From JAGWRI01 sp035700805 (GTDB lineage Bacteria; Gemmatimonadota; Gemmatimonadetes; Gemmatimonadales; Gemmatimonadaceae): 64,000 nucleotides of DNA. The stretch lies in contig DASSOG010000060.1 in assembly GCA_035700805.1 (NCBI GenBank), forward strand, positions 1 through 64,000, in the 5' to 3' direction. Of this stretch, positions 30,415-39,208 are shown in pieces. The translations under genes were made by a program, and so were the position numbers. Position 1 is the first letter of the stretch, and every line of letters begins with the position of its first letter. The notes below the pieces were generated by a model. That model worked only from the letters and a program-made list of their open reading frames with translations. It was not told the DNA's origin and searched no databases.

Positions 30415-31203
30415 ATGGCCTACCAATACATCAATTGCACGCTCGCCGACGGTGTGGCCACCATCACCCTCGATCGGCCGGACGTGCTGAACAGCTTCAA
30501 TGCCGTCATGGCGCTGGAGCTGCAGCTCTGTCTTGGGGCGATTGCCAGGGACCCGCTGGTACGCGCCGTGCTGCTCACGGGGAATGGCCGGGCGTTCTGC
30601 GCGGGGCAGGACCTGGCGGAGGCAGTGCCGGCTGAAGGGCCGGCGCCTGACCTGGGCGACATCGTCCGCGACAGCTACAACCCGATTGTGCGGGTGCTCC
30701 GCGAGATGGAGAAGCCGGTGATCTGCGCGGTGAACGGCGTCGCGGCGGGCGCCGGCGCCAACCTGGCGCTGGCGTGCGACATCCTGATTGCCGCGGAGGA
30801 GGCCAGCTTCATCCAGAGCTTCTCGAAGATCGGGCTGATTCCGGATACGGGCGGCACGTTCTTCCTGCCGCGGCTTGTCGGCCTGCACCGCGCCACGGCG
30901 ATGATGTTCCTGGGGGAGAAGGTGGGCGCGGCCAAGGCGAAGGAGCTGGGGATGGTGCATGAGGTGGTGCCGAGTTCAGTGTTGCGTGATACCGCGCTGG
31001 CCATGGCCCGGTCGCTGGCGCAGCAGGCCACGCGCGGGCTGGGGCTCACCAAGCGCGCGCTGAACCATTCGCTCAGCGCCACCCTGGACGCGCAACTGGA
31101 CTACGAGGAGCAGGTGCAGCGCGAGGCGGGCTCCACACACGATTACCAGGAGGGCGTGCGCGCGTTCCTGGAGAAGCGGAAGCCGGAATACACGGGTTCG
31201 TGA
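30415..31203 (+). CDS. paaG: 1,2-epoxyphenylacetyl-CoA isomerase
   Basis: 262-residue crotonase-fold enzyme converting ring-1,2-epoxyphenylacetyl-CoA to oxepin-CoA, also acting later as a double-bond isomerase. Motifs: GRAFCAGQDLAEA, CAVNGVAAGAGANLALACD, FSKIGLIPDTGGTFFLPR (PaaG-type Asp in PDTGG) and the C-terminal GVRAFLEKRKPEYTG. ATG at 30415 with GAGG upstream. A TATCTT at 30370-30375 is a possible -10. It heads the second paa transcription block and overlaps paaH as GTGATG. Confidence 0.92.
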   Translation: MAYQYINCTLADGVATITLDRPDVLNSFNAVMALELQLCLGAIARDPLVRAVLLTGNGRAFCAGQDLAEAVPAEGPAPDLGDIVRDSYNPIVRVLREMEKPVICAVNGVAAGAGANLALACDILIAAEEASFIQSFSKIGLIPDTGGTFFLPRLVGLHRATAMMFLGEKVGAAKAKELGMVHEVVPSSVLRDTALAMARSLAQQATRGLGLTKRALNHSLSATLDAQLDYEEQVQREAGSTHDYQEGVRAFLEKRKPEYTGS

Positions 31204-32393
31204 TGACACCAGACGCCAACACGATGGTAGGCGTGGTGGGCGCCGGCACCATGGGCGCGGGCATCGCGCAACTGGCGGCGGTGCGCGGGCACCGCGTGAT
31301 CCTGGCCGACGCGATTCCGGCCGGCCTGGAGCGTGCGCGTTCCGGTATGACGCGGATCCTGGCGCGCCAGGTGGAGAAGGGGCGCATGACGCAGGCCGAG
31401 GCCGATGCCGCGCTGGCCCGCGTGAAGTTCGTGGCCGGTGCTGATGACGCGCAGTGGGCGGAGTTCGCGCCGTGCGGCGTCGTGGTGGAGGCCATCACGG
31501 AAGACCTCTCGGCCAAGAAGGCCGTGCTGGGCGCCCTGGAGCAGGTGGTGGCGCCGGACGCGTGGCTGGGCACCAATACCTCGTCGCTCTCGGTGGCCGC
31601 GCTGGCGGCGGGCCGCCAGCATCCGGGACGCGTGGTGGGGATCCACTTCTTCAACCCCGCGCCAGTGATGCCGCTGGTGGAAATTGTCGGCGCGCTCACC
31701 ACCGATCCCGCGGTGGTCAACGGGGCGCGCGCCTTCATGGCTGGGTGGGGCAAGACCCCAGTGGTGGCGTCGGACACGCCGGGGTTCATCGTGAATCGCA
31801 TTGCGCGCCCGTTCTACGGCGAGGCGCTGCGGATGGCGGAGGAGGGGCTGGCCGATTACGCCACAATCGACTGGGCCATGCGCGCGGTGGGTGGCTTCCG
31901 GATGGGGCCGTTTGAGCTGATGGACTTCATCGGGAATGACGTGAACTACGCCGTCACCTGCTCGGTGTTCGAGTCCACGTTCTACGATCCGCGCTACCGG
32001 CCATCCATCACCCAGCGGCGACTGGTGGAGGCCGGGTGGCTGGGCCGCAAGGCGAAGCGTGGCTATTACGACTATCGTAATGGCACCGAGCTTCCGGCGC
32101 CGGTGGAAGACACCGCGCTGGGGCGCCGGATTGCGGATCGCATCATCGCGCTGCTCATCAACGAGGCGGTGGATGCGCTGCACCTGCGCGTGGCTTCGGC
32201 GGCGGACATTGAGCTGGCCATGACCACGGGCGTGAACTATCCCAAGGGGCTGCTGGCGTGGGGCGACGAGATCGGCGTGCCCACCGTGCTGCAGCGCGTG
32301 GCGCACCTGCACGAGGAATACGGTGAAGACCGGTACCGACCGAGTCCGCTGTTACGGCGGCTGGCCAGGGACGCGCGCGGGATCCTGGCGTGA
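31203..32393 (+). CDS. paaH: 3-hydroxyadipyl-CoA / 3-hydroxyacyl-CoA dehydrogenase
   Basis: 396-residue NAD-dependent dehydrogenase of phenylacetate beta-oxidation. Rossmann loop GVVGAGTMGAGIAQ near residue 10, GTNTSSLSVAALA and HFFNPAPVMPLVEIV (catalytic His), DTPGFIVNR, then FRMGPFELMDFIGNDV in the first C-terminal domain. A second, shorter C-terminal domain (about 300-396, TTGVNYPKGLL) is present, as in PaaH and long FadB-like C-halves. ATG at 31203 shares one base with the paaG stop. A GTG one codon earlier is equally possible. Confidence 0.9.
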   Translation: MTPDANTMVGVVGAGTMGAGIAQLAAVRGHRVILADAIPAGLERARSGMTRILARQVEKGRMTQAEADAALARVKFVAGADDAQWAEFAPCGVVVEAITEDLSAKKAVLGALEQVVAPDAWLGTNTSSLSVAALAAGRQHPGRVVGIHFFNPAPVMPLVEIVGALTTDPAVVNGARAFMAGWGKTPVVASDTPGFIVNRIARPFYGEALRMAEEGLADYATIDWAMRAVGGFRMGPFELMDFIGNDVNYAVTCSVFESTFYDPRYRPSITQRRLVEAGWLGRKAKRGYYDYRNGTELPAPVEDTALGRRIADRIIALLINEAVDALHLRVASAADIELAMTTGVNYPKGLLAWGDEIGVPTVLQRVAHLHEEYGEDRYRPSPLLRRLARDARGILA

Positions 32394-32827
32394 GTGTCGA
32401 GGATACGCGCGCCGAGGCCGTCGTGCGGGCCATGCTCAGCCGCGACGCATTCAGCCGCTGGCTGGGCATCGAGGTGGTGGACGTCGCGCCGGGCCGGTGC
32501 ACCGTGCGCATGGTGGTCCGGCCCGAGATGGTGAACGGATTCGGGGTGGCGCACGGCGGCATTGCCTATTCCATGGCCGACAGCGCGCTGGCGTTCGCGT
32601 CGAACACGAATGGTCGCGTGACCGTGAGCATCGAGAACACCATTGGGTATCCCGTAGCGGTCCATCCCGGCAACGTCCTCACCGCTGAAGCGGTGGAAGA
32701 GAGCGCCGGAAATCGCATCGCATTTTATTCCGTGCCCGTCCGCAATGAGGCCGGCGTCCTGGTGGCGCACTTTCGCGGCACCGTCTATCGCACCAGTCAG
32801 CATCACGAGCTCGAGCCCAAGCCATGA
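32390..32827 (+). CDS. paaI: Hydroxyphenylacetyl-CoA thioesterase
   Basis: 145-residue hotdog-fold thioesterase. PaaI releases CoA from dead-end or stalled phenylacetate intermediates. Signature VAHGGIAYSMADSALAFASN, with the HGG turn and catalytic Asp in the central helix, then IGYPVAVHPGNVLTAEAVEE. GTG start overlaps the paaH stop (GTGA). Its own stop overlaps the ATG of a 20-codon frame that runs to the paaJ start. Confidence 0.92.
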   Translation: MSVEDTRAEAVVRAMLSRDAFSRWLGIEVVDVAPGRCTVRMVVRPEMVNGFGVAHGGIAYSMADSALAFASNTNGRVTVSIENTIGYPVAVHPGNVLTAEAVEESAGNRIAFYSVPVRNEAGVLVAHFRGTVYRTSQHHELEPKP

Positions 32828-32882
32828 AGAAAATGCTGTCTTTCATCCGCGCCATCCGCGCCATCCGCGTAATCGCCGTACC

Positions 32883-32886
<4 letters not shown>
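32824..32886 (+). other. 20-codon open frame bridging paaI and paaJ
   Basis: The ATG shares ATGA with the paaI stop, and the TGA shares ATGA with the paaJ start. The encoded peptide begins MKKMLSFIRAIR and is basic and hydrophobic. Its middle is written by three tandem copies of the 9-base unit CATCCGCGC (32844-32870, last base differing). paaJ has no Shine-Dalgarno sequence of its own, so ribosomes may reach it by translating this frame. It could equally be an intergenic repeat that happens to stay open. Confidence 0.4.
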
Positions 32887-34090
<1,204 letters not shown>

Positions 34091-34094
<4 letters not shown>

Positions 34095-34147
34095 ACACCC
34101 ACCCCCGGGCCAGCCTGCCCATCCAGAGACCAGGAAAGCACCGATGA
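34091..34147 (+). other. 18-codon open frame bridging paaJ and paaZ
   Basis: The ATG shares ATGA with the paaJ stop, and the TGA shares ATGA with the paaZ start: the same geometry as the frame between paaI and paaJ. The peptide begins MNTHPRASLPIQR and is basic and proline-rich. AGGAAAG at 34132-34138 can serve paaZ independently, so relay translation is optional here. Confidence 0.35.
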
Positions 34148-36192
34148 ACCTCCAGAACTACGCACTCGGCTATTGGGTGACCGGCACCGGCAGGACCACC
34201 GAACTGGTGCATGCCGTCACCGGCGAGACCATTGGCGCGACGTCCAGCGGCGGGCTCGACTTCGGGGCCATGGCCGAGTACGGCCGTACGGTGGGCGGTC
34301 CCCGGCTGCGCGCCATGACCTTCCATGAGCGGGCGCGGATGCTCAAGGCGCTGGCGCTCTACCTGATGGAGCGCAAGGAACAGTTCTACGCGATCTCCGC
34401 GGCCACGGGCGCGACGCGGTCGGATTCGTGGATTGATATTGAGGGAGGCATCGGCACCCTGTTCTCCTACGCCAGTCGTGGCCGGCGGGAATTTCCCGAC
34501 CAGACGTTCTACGTGGATGGCGACGTGGAGCCGCTGTCCAAGGGCGGCACGTTCGTGGGGCGCCACATCTGCGTCCCGCTGGAAGGCGTGGCGGTCCACA
34601 TCAATGCCTTCAACTTTCCCTGCTGGGGCATGCTGGAAAAGCTGGCGCCCACCTGGCTGGCCGGCGTGCCGGCCATCGTCAAGCCGGGGACGGTCACGTC
34701 GTACCTCACGGAAGCCATGGTGCGCGAGATCATCGCGTCGGGGATCGTGCCCGAGGGCGCGTTGCAGCTCATCTGTGGCAGCGCCGGAGATTTGCTCAGT
34801 CACCTGGAGTGCCAGGACGTGGTGGCGTTTACGGGTTCGGCGTCCACGGGGCAGATGCTCCGGACCACCCCGGCCATCGTGGAGAACAGCGTCCGCTTCA
34901 ACATGGAGGCGGATTCGCTGAACTGTTCCATCCTGGGGCCCGACGCAACGCCCGGCACGCCGGAGTTTGACCTGTTCGTCAAGGAAGTGGCGCGCGAGAT
35001 GACCATCAAGGCGGGTCAGCGGTGCACCGCCATTCGCCGCACGATGGTGCCGCGCGGCATGGAGGGGGACGTCATCAAGGCGCTGGGCGGGCGCTTGCGC
35101 AAGGTCCTGATTGGCGACCCCGCCGTGGACGGCGTGCGCATGGGCCCACTGGTGAGCAAGGGGCAGGTGGCCGACGTGGGAGCCCGGGCCGCTGAACTGC
35201 AGCGGGCCGGCGAGCTGGTGTTCGGCGACGACGACTTTGAGGTGAGGGGCGCGGACCGGTTGAAGGGCGCGTTTTTTGGCCCGCGGCTGATGGTGTGCGA
35301 CCGGCCGTTTGACTTCGGCGAGCCGCACGACATCGAGGCGTTCGGCCCGGTGAACACCGTGATGCCGTACGGGGACGTGGAGGAGGCCATCGCGCTGGCC
35401 AGGCTGGGCCGCGGCAGCCTGTGCGGATCGCTCTTCACCGCCGACGCGGAGGTGGCGCGCAAGGTGGTGCTGGGCATCGCGCCCTATCATGGTCGTCTCA
35501 TGGTGCTGGATCGCACCAGCGCCGGCGAGAGCACGGGGCACGGGTCGGCGTTGCCGAGTCTCGTGCATGGAGGGCCGGGGCGCGCGGGCGGTGGCGAGGA
35601 GATGGGCGGCGTGCGCGGCGTGCTGCACTACATGCAGCGGAGCGCGGTGCAGGGCTCGCCCAGCATGCTCACCACGGTGATGGGGCAGTGGGTGCGCGGG
35701 GCGGAGCAGAAGCGCGACTCGGTGCACCCCTTCCGGAAGACCTTTGACGAGCTGGAGATTGGTGAAACGCTCATGACCGAGCCGCGCGAGATCACCGTGG
35801 CGGAGATCAAGGCGTTTGCCGACCTGAGCGGCGATCACTTCTATGCGCACATGGACGACGCGGTGGCGCGCGAATCCATCTTTGGCCAGCGCGTGGCGCA
35901 TGGGTACTTCGTACTGTCGGCGGCGGCGGGGCTGTTCGTGGATCCGGCGCCGGGTCCGGTGCTGGCCAACTACGGGCTGGACAACCTGCGCTTCGTCAAG
36001 CCGGTCTACCCGGGCGACACCATCCATGTGCGGCTGACCTGCAAGGAGAAGACCGCCCGGGAAGCGCCCAGGGAAGGGCTGGGCGCGGGCGTGCCGCAGG
36101 GGGTGGTGGCGTGGGACGTGGAAGTGTTCAACCAGCGGGATGAGCCGGTGGCACTCTATACCATTTTGACGCTGGTCCGGCGGGGGACATAG
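34144..36192 (+). CDS. paaZ: Bifunctional oxepin-CoA hydrolase / 3-oxo-5,6-dehydrosuberyl-CoA semialdehyde dehydrogenase
   Basis: 682 residues, matching the roughly 681 of E. coli PaaZ. The N-terminal aldehyde dehydrogenase domain has catalytic E255 (NMEADSLN) and C294 (GQRCTAIRR). The C-terminal MaoC-like hydratase domain, from about residue 540, has the hydrolase residues in LSGDHFYAHMDD and GQRVAHGYFVLS. It opens the oxepin ring and oxidises the resulting semialdehyde in one protein, avoiding release of the reactive aldehyde. Start is the ATG of MNLQNYALGYW behind AGGAAAG. Last gene of the paa block, with no obvious terminator before the convergent amidohydrolase. Confidence 0.95.
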   Translation: MNLQNYALGYWVTGTGRTTELVHAVTGETIGATSSGGLDFGAMAEYGRTVGGPRLRAMTFHERARMLKALALYLMERKEQFYAISAATGATRSDSWIDIEGGIGTLFSYASRGRREFPDQTFYVDGDVEPLSKGGTFVGRHICVPLEGVAVHINAFNFPCWGMLEKLAPTWLAGVPAIVKPGTVTSYLTEAMVREIIASGIVPEGALQLICGSAGDLLSHLECQDVVAFTGSASTGQMLRTTPAIVENSVRFNMEADSLNCSILGPDATPGTPEFDLFVKEVAREMTIKAGQRCTAIRRTMVPRGMEGDVIKALGGRLRKVLIGDPAVDGVRMGPLVSKGQVADVGARAAELQRAGELVFGDDDFEVRGADRLKGAFFGPRLMVCDRPFDFGEPHDIEAFGPVNTVMPYGDVEEAIALARLGRGSLCGSLFTADAEVARKVVLGIAPYHGRLMVLDRTSAGESTGHGSALPSLVHGGPGRAGGGEEMGGVRGVLHYMQRSAVQGSPSMLTTVMGQWVRGAEQKRDSVHPFRKTFDELEIGETLMTEPREITVAEIKAFADLSGDHFYAHMDDAVARESIFGQRVAHGYFVLSAAAGLFVDPAPGPVLANYGLDNLRFVKPVYPGDTIHVRLTCKEKTAREAPREGLGAGVPQGVVAWDVEVFNQRDEPVALYTILTLVRRGT

Positions 36193-36209
36193 GCCGGGAG
36201 CGGCGTGGG

Positions 36210-37562
36210 CTACGGCCGTCTGTACACCACGCCGCCCTTCATCACGAACGCCACCCGCCTGGTCGCGGTGATGTCCCGCGTGGGATCGCCCTGCAGCGCC
36301 ACCAGGTCGGCCAGCAGGCCGGGCGCGATGCTCCCGATGCGATCCTCCATGCCGAGGAGCTTCGCGTTGGTGACCGTCACGGCCGTCATCGCCTGCAGCG
36401 GGGTCATGCCGTACTGCACCATGAGCACCAGCTCCTCCGCGTTGTTGCCGTGCGTGAACACGCCCACGTCGCCGCCGGCGCCAATCTGCACCCCGGATTT
36501 CAGCGCCGCGGTGAAGCTCGCGCGCTTGGCTACCATGCGCGGGGTCTCCGGGTCGCCGGGCTTCCAGCCGGCATATTCGGAAATGAAATACCCGGCGGCC
36601 ACGGTGGGCACGTAGAAGATGCCCGCGCGCGCCATCTCCTGGAATTCCTCGGCCGTGCCGTCGTCCGCGTGTTCGATGGAATTCACGCCGGCATCTATGG
36701 AGTTCTGGATTCCCTGCGGCGTGACGGTGTGCACGGCGACGGGCACGCCGGCGCTGTGTGCCACTTCCACGGCGCGTTTCATCTCGGCCAGCGTGAGCGA
36801 CGGGTGGGAGCCAGGATGCGGACCCCACCGGTAGTCGGCATACAGCTTGATCCAGTCGGCGCCCTTGCTGATCTGCTCGCGCACCACGCGTTCCATGTCA
36901 TCGGGGCTGGCCACTTCCTCGCCGCCCTGCGGCACCTCCCAGCGATCGTCGAACCCCTTGGGACCGTAAGCCCCGAGCGCGACAATGGCGCGGGTGGCCA
37001 CCAGGTATCGCGGGCCGGGGATGATTCCCTGCTCGATGGCCTGCCGCAATCCCACGTCGGCAAAGCCGGCGCCCTCGGTACCCAGGTCGCGGGCCGTGGT
37101 GTACCCCGCCATCAGGGTGGCGCGCAGGTGATTCACGGCGCGCGCCGTGCGCAGCGAAAGCTGTTCCTTCAGCACCTGGTCGTTCCACGTCGTCTCGTCG
37201 TAGGGGTGGAGGAACATGTGCGTGTGCGCCTCGATCATCCCGGGGATGAGCGTGGTGCCGGGCAGGTTGATGGTCGTGGCATTCGCGGGCGCGCGGACTT
37301 GCGCGCGCGGACCCACGGCCTGGATGCGGTCGCCCGAGACGAGCACCACCCAGCCGGGGTGCGGCACCGGGTCGGCGGCGGTCCATACCTGCGCGGGCAC
37401 CAGCAACGTGGGTGGGGCCTCGGGCGTAGTCGCGCCGCGCCCGGCGGCCTGCGCGTGGGCGGGCAGCGGCACCAGGGCCAGTATCGCGACGGCGACCAGG
37501 CGCGTGATCACGTGCGTGGCACGCGGGGCGCGGGTGGCAGCGCGGAGATTGCCAGGCATCAT
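36210..37562 (-). CDS. Exported metal-dependent amidohydrolase
   Basis: 450-residue amidohydrolase/imidazolonepropionase-like hydrolase with a Sec signal (LVAVAILALVPLPAHAQA, cleavage near residue 38). Metal site: HTHMFLHP (HxH), WIKLYADY (Lys likely carbamylated), VAVHTVTPQG and SIEHADDG (His), GAGGDVGVF (Asp). The N- and C-terminal beta-sandwich pieces (TLLVPAQVWT; ADLVALQGDPTRDI) are present. Related exported enzymes act on acyl-prolines, dipeptides or other amides. Specificity is not readable. Two adjacent ATGs begin the gene, 13 bases after the rhodanese fusion, with CCGGAG upstream. Confidence 0.82.
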   Translation of the reverse strand: MMPGNLRAATRAPRATHVITRLVAVAILALVPLPAHAQAAGRGATTPEAPPTLLVPAQVWTAADPVPHPGWVVLVSGDRIQAVGPRAQVRAPANATTINLPGTTLIPGMIEAHTHMFLHPYDETTWNDQVLKEQLSLRTARAVNHLRATLMAGYTTARDLGTEGAGFADVGLRQAIEQGIIPGPRYLVATRAIVALGAYGPKGFDDRWEVPQGGEEVASPDDMERVVREQISKGADWIKLYADYRWGPHPGSHPSLTLAEMKRAVEVAHSAGVPVAVHTVTPQGIQNSIDAGVNSIEHADDGTAEEFQEMARAGIFYVPTVAAGYFISEYAGWKPGDPETPRMVAKRASFTAALKSGVQIGAGGDVGVFTHGNNAEELVLMVQYGMTPLQAMTAVTVTNAKLLGMEDRIGSIAPGLLADLVALQGDPTRDITATRRVAFVMKGGVVYRRP

Positions 37563-37575
37563 GAGCACTCCGGTA

Positions 37576-39054
37576 TCAGGTGGAAGTGGGAATGGACACG
37601 GGATGTCCGGCGGCGACCCACGCCTTGTATCCGCCGGCCAGGGGTTGCACCACGTCGTAGCCGCGCGCGCGCAGGATGCTGGCGCCGATGATCGCGCGTG
37701 AGCCCGTCCCACAGTGGATGACGACGGGCCGCGTCTGCGGATGCGCGCGGGCCCACTCGTCGAGCTGGCTGAGCGCCACCTCGGTGACGCCGGGAATCAC
37801 CCCCTCCTGGCGCTCGCCCGCCGAACGCACATCCAGCAGCATCGGGGTGGCGGCCGCCGCGGGGCCGTCCGACACGGCGTCCACGGTGGTCAGCTCCAGC
37901 GAGCCGACGGGCAGGCCAAGGCTGCTTCGCTCGGCCAGCACGTCCGCCGTCACGGCCCAGCCGACCACGCGGTCAAAGCCAACCAGGTGCAGGTGGAGCC
38001 GCAGGGCGGGCACATCCCCCGCCGCGGCCACGAGCAGCACCACCGCGCACTCCTCGGGCGCCGCCGCGCCGAGGTACGTGGTGAACGACCGCGATCTGGG
38101 AACGCAGATGGAGCCCGGCACGTGCTGGCGCACGAATGCCGCGGACGGTCGCGTATCCAGCACCAGCGCACCGTCCCGCATGGCGGCATCCACGCCGCGC
38201 GCGTCCAGGCGCGGAGGGTCGTGCGGCGGCGACGCCGCCAGCCCGTCGCGATTCACGCGCTTCATCCGCGCAAAGTACCGGGGAGGTTCGGGCTGCGCGC
38301 TCAGGATCTCGCGCACGAACTCGTTTTCGTCAGTGATGGTCAGCGCGCGGTTGGCCACGCGTTCGTAACCCAGGGTGGACTGCGGCATGGCGCCCAGCGC
38401 CTTGCCGCACGCCGAGCCGGCGCCATGGCCGGGCCAGATCTGCAGGCCGTCGGGCAGCGTCCGCACGCGCCGCAGCGAGGCAAAGAGTTGCCGGGCGGAG
38501 GGTTCCATGGTGCCCGCCACGTGCGCGGCGCGTTCCAGCAGGTCGGGGCGCCCCACGTCGCCCACGAAGATGAAGTCGCCGCTCAGCATTCCCACCGGCT
38601 CCGGCGAGACCGCGGTGTCCGTGACCAGGAAGGCCACGTGCTCGGGCGTGTGACCGGGCGTGTGCAGCGCGGTGAGTCGCACCGTGCCCACGTCGATCGT
38701 GTCGCCATCCCTGAGGAATCGGATGGCCGCCGCGTGGCCCGGGTCGCGCGCCTCGCCGGCAGGCGGCGCGTTTCCGGTGGTGGCCTCCGCGTATGACCAG
38801 TCGGGGCCGCCCTCGCCGGGCAGGTGGAGCGTGGCGCCCGTGGCGGCGGCCAGCGCCCGGCTGCCCGACACGAAGTCGGCGTGGATGTGCGTTTCGGTGA
38901 CGTGCGTGATGCGCAGGTTTTCGGCGCGGGCCGCCTCGAGGTAGCGGTCCAGGTCGAGCGACGGGTCCACGACGATGGCCTCGCGGGTGGACTCGCAACC
39001 CAGCAGGTAGGCGGCCTGCGCCAGTTCGTCGTCGTAAATGCGCTGGAGGATCAT
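37576..39054 (-). CDS. Persulfide dioxygenase-like MBL hydrolase fused to two rhodanese domains
   Basis: 492 residues, CstB-like architecture. Metallo-beta-lactamase domain, about 1-245: THIHADFVSGS supplies the first His/Asp ligands (with Phe where two-metal enzymes have His), TPGHTPEHVAF and SGDFIFVGDVGRPDLLE the rest, as in mononuclear-iron persulfide dioxygenases. Rhodanese 1, about 270-370, lacks an active Cys (LLVAAAGDVPAL at the loop position). Rhodanese 2, about 380-490, has VVIHCGTGSRA with the persulfide-carrying Cys. It likely oxidises protein- or thiol-bound sulfane sulfur to sulfite or thiosulfate. Start is the ATG before ILQRIYDDELAQ. Confidence 0.86.
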   Translation of the reverse strand: MILQRIYDDELAQAAYLLGCESTREAIVVDPSLDLDRYLEAARAENLRITHVTETHIHADFVSGSRALAAATGATLHLPGEGGPDWSYAEATTGNAPPAGEARDPGHAAAIRFLRDGDTIDVGTVRLTALHTPGHTPEHVAFLVTDTAVSPEPVGMLSGDFIFVGDVGRPDLLERAAHVAGTMEPSARQLFASLRRVRTLPDGLQIWPGHGAGSACGKALGAMPQSTLGYERVANRALTITDENEFVREILSAQPEPPRYFARMKRVNRDGLAASPPHDPPRLDARGVDAAMRDGALVLDTRPSAAFVRQHVPGSICVPRSRSFTTYLGAAAPEECAVVLLVAAAGDVPALRLHLHLVGFDRVVGWAVTADVLAERSSLGLPVGSLELTTVDAVSDGPAAAATPMLLDVRSAGERQEGVIPGVTEVALSQLDEWARAHPQTRPVVIHCGTGSRAIIGASILRARGYDVVQPLAGGYKAWVAAGHPVSIPTST

Positions 39055-39208
39055 GGGGAGAGGCGGAGGGAGTGTGACGTGTGGTCGGCAATTTATCCCG
39101 TGGCCTGAAGCCAGCGCCAATGCCTCTGGCGCGTGGGCGGTCGGCGTGAGACGTTTCGTGCGTCCCGGCGGCGCGGCCGCTTCCTGCTCACCCCACGAGC
39201 CACGAATC

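Noticed and set aside
32844..32870. Three tandem CATCCGCGC units as a CRISPR-like or mobile repeat
   Set aside because: The unit is only 9 bases with no spacers, and it occurs at one place in this window. Better treated as a short tandem repeat inside the micro-ORF.
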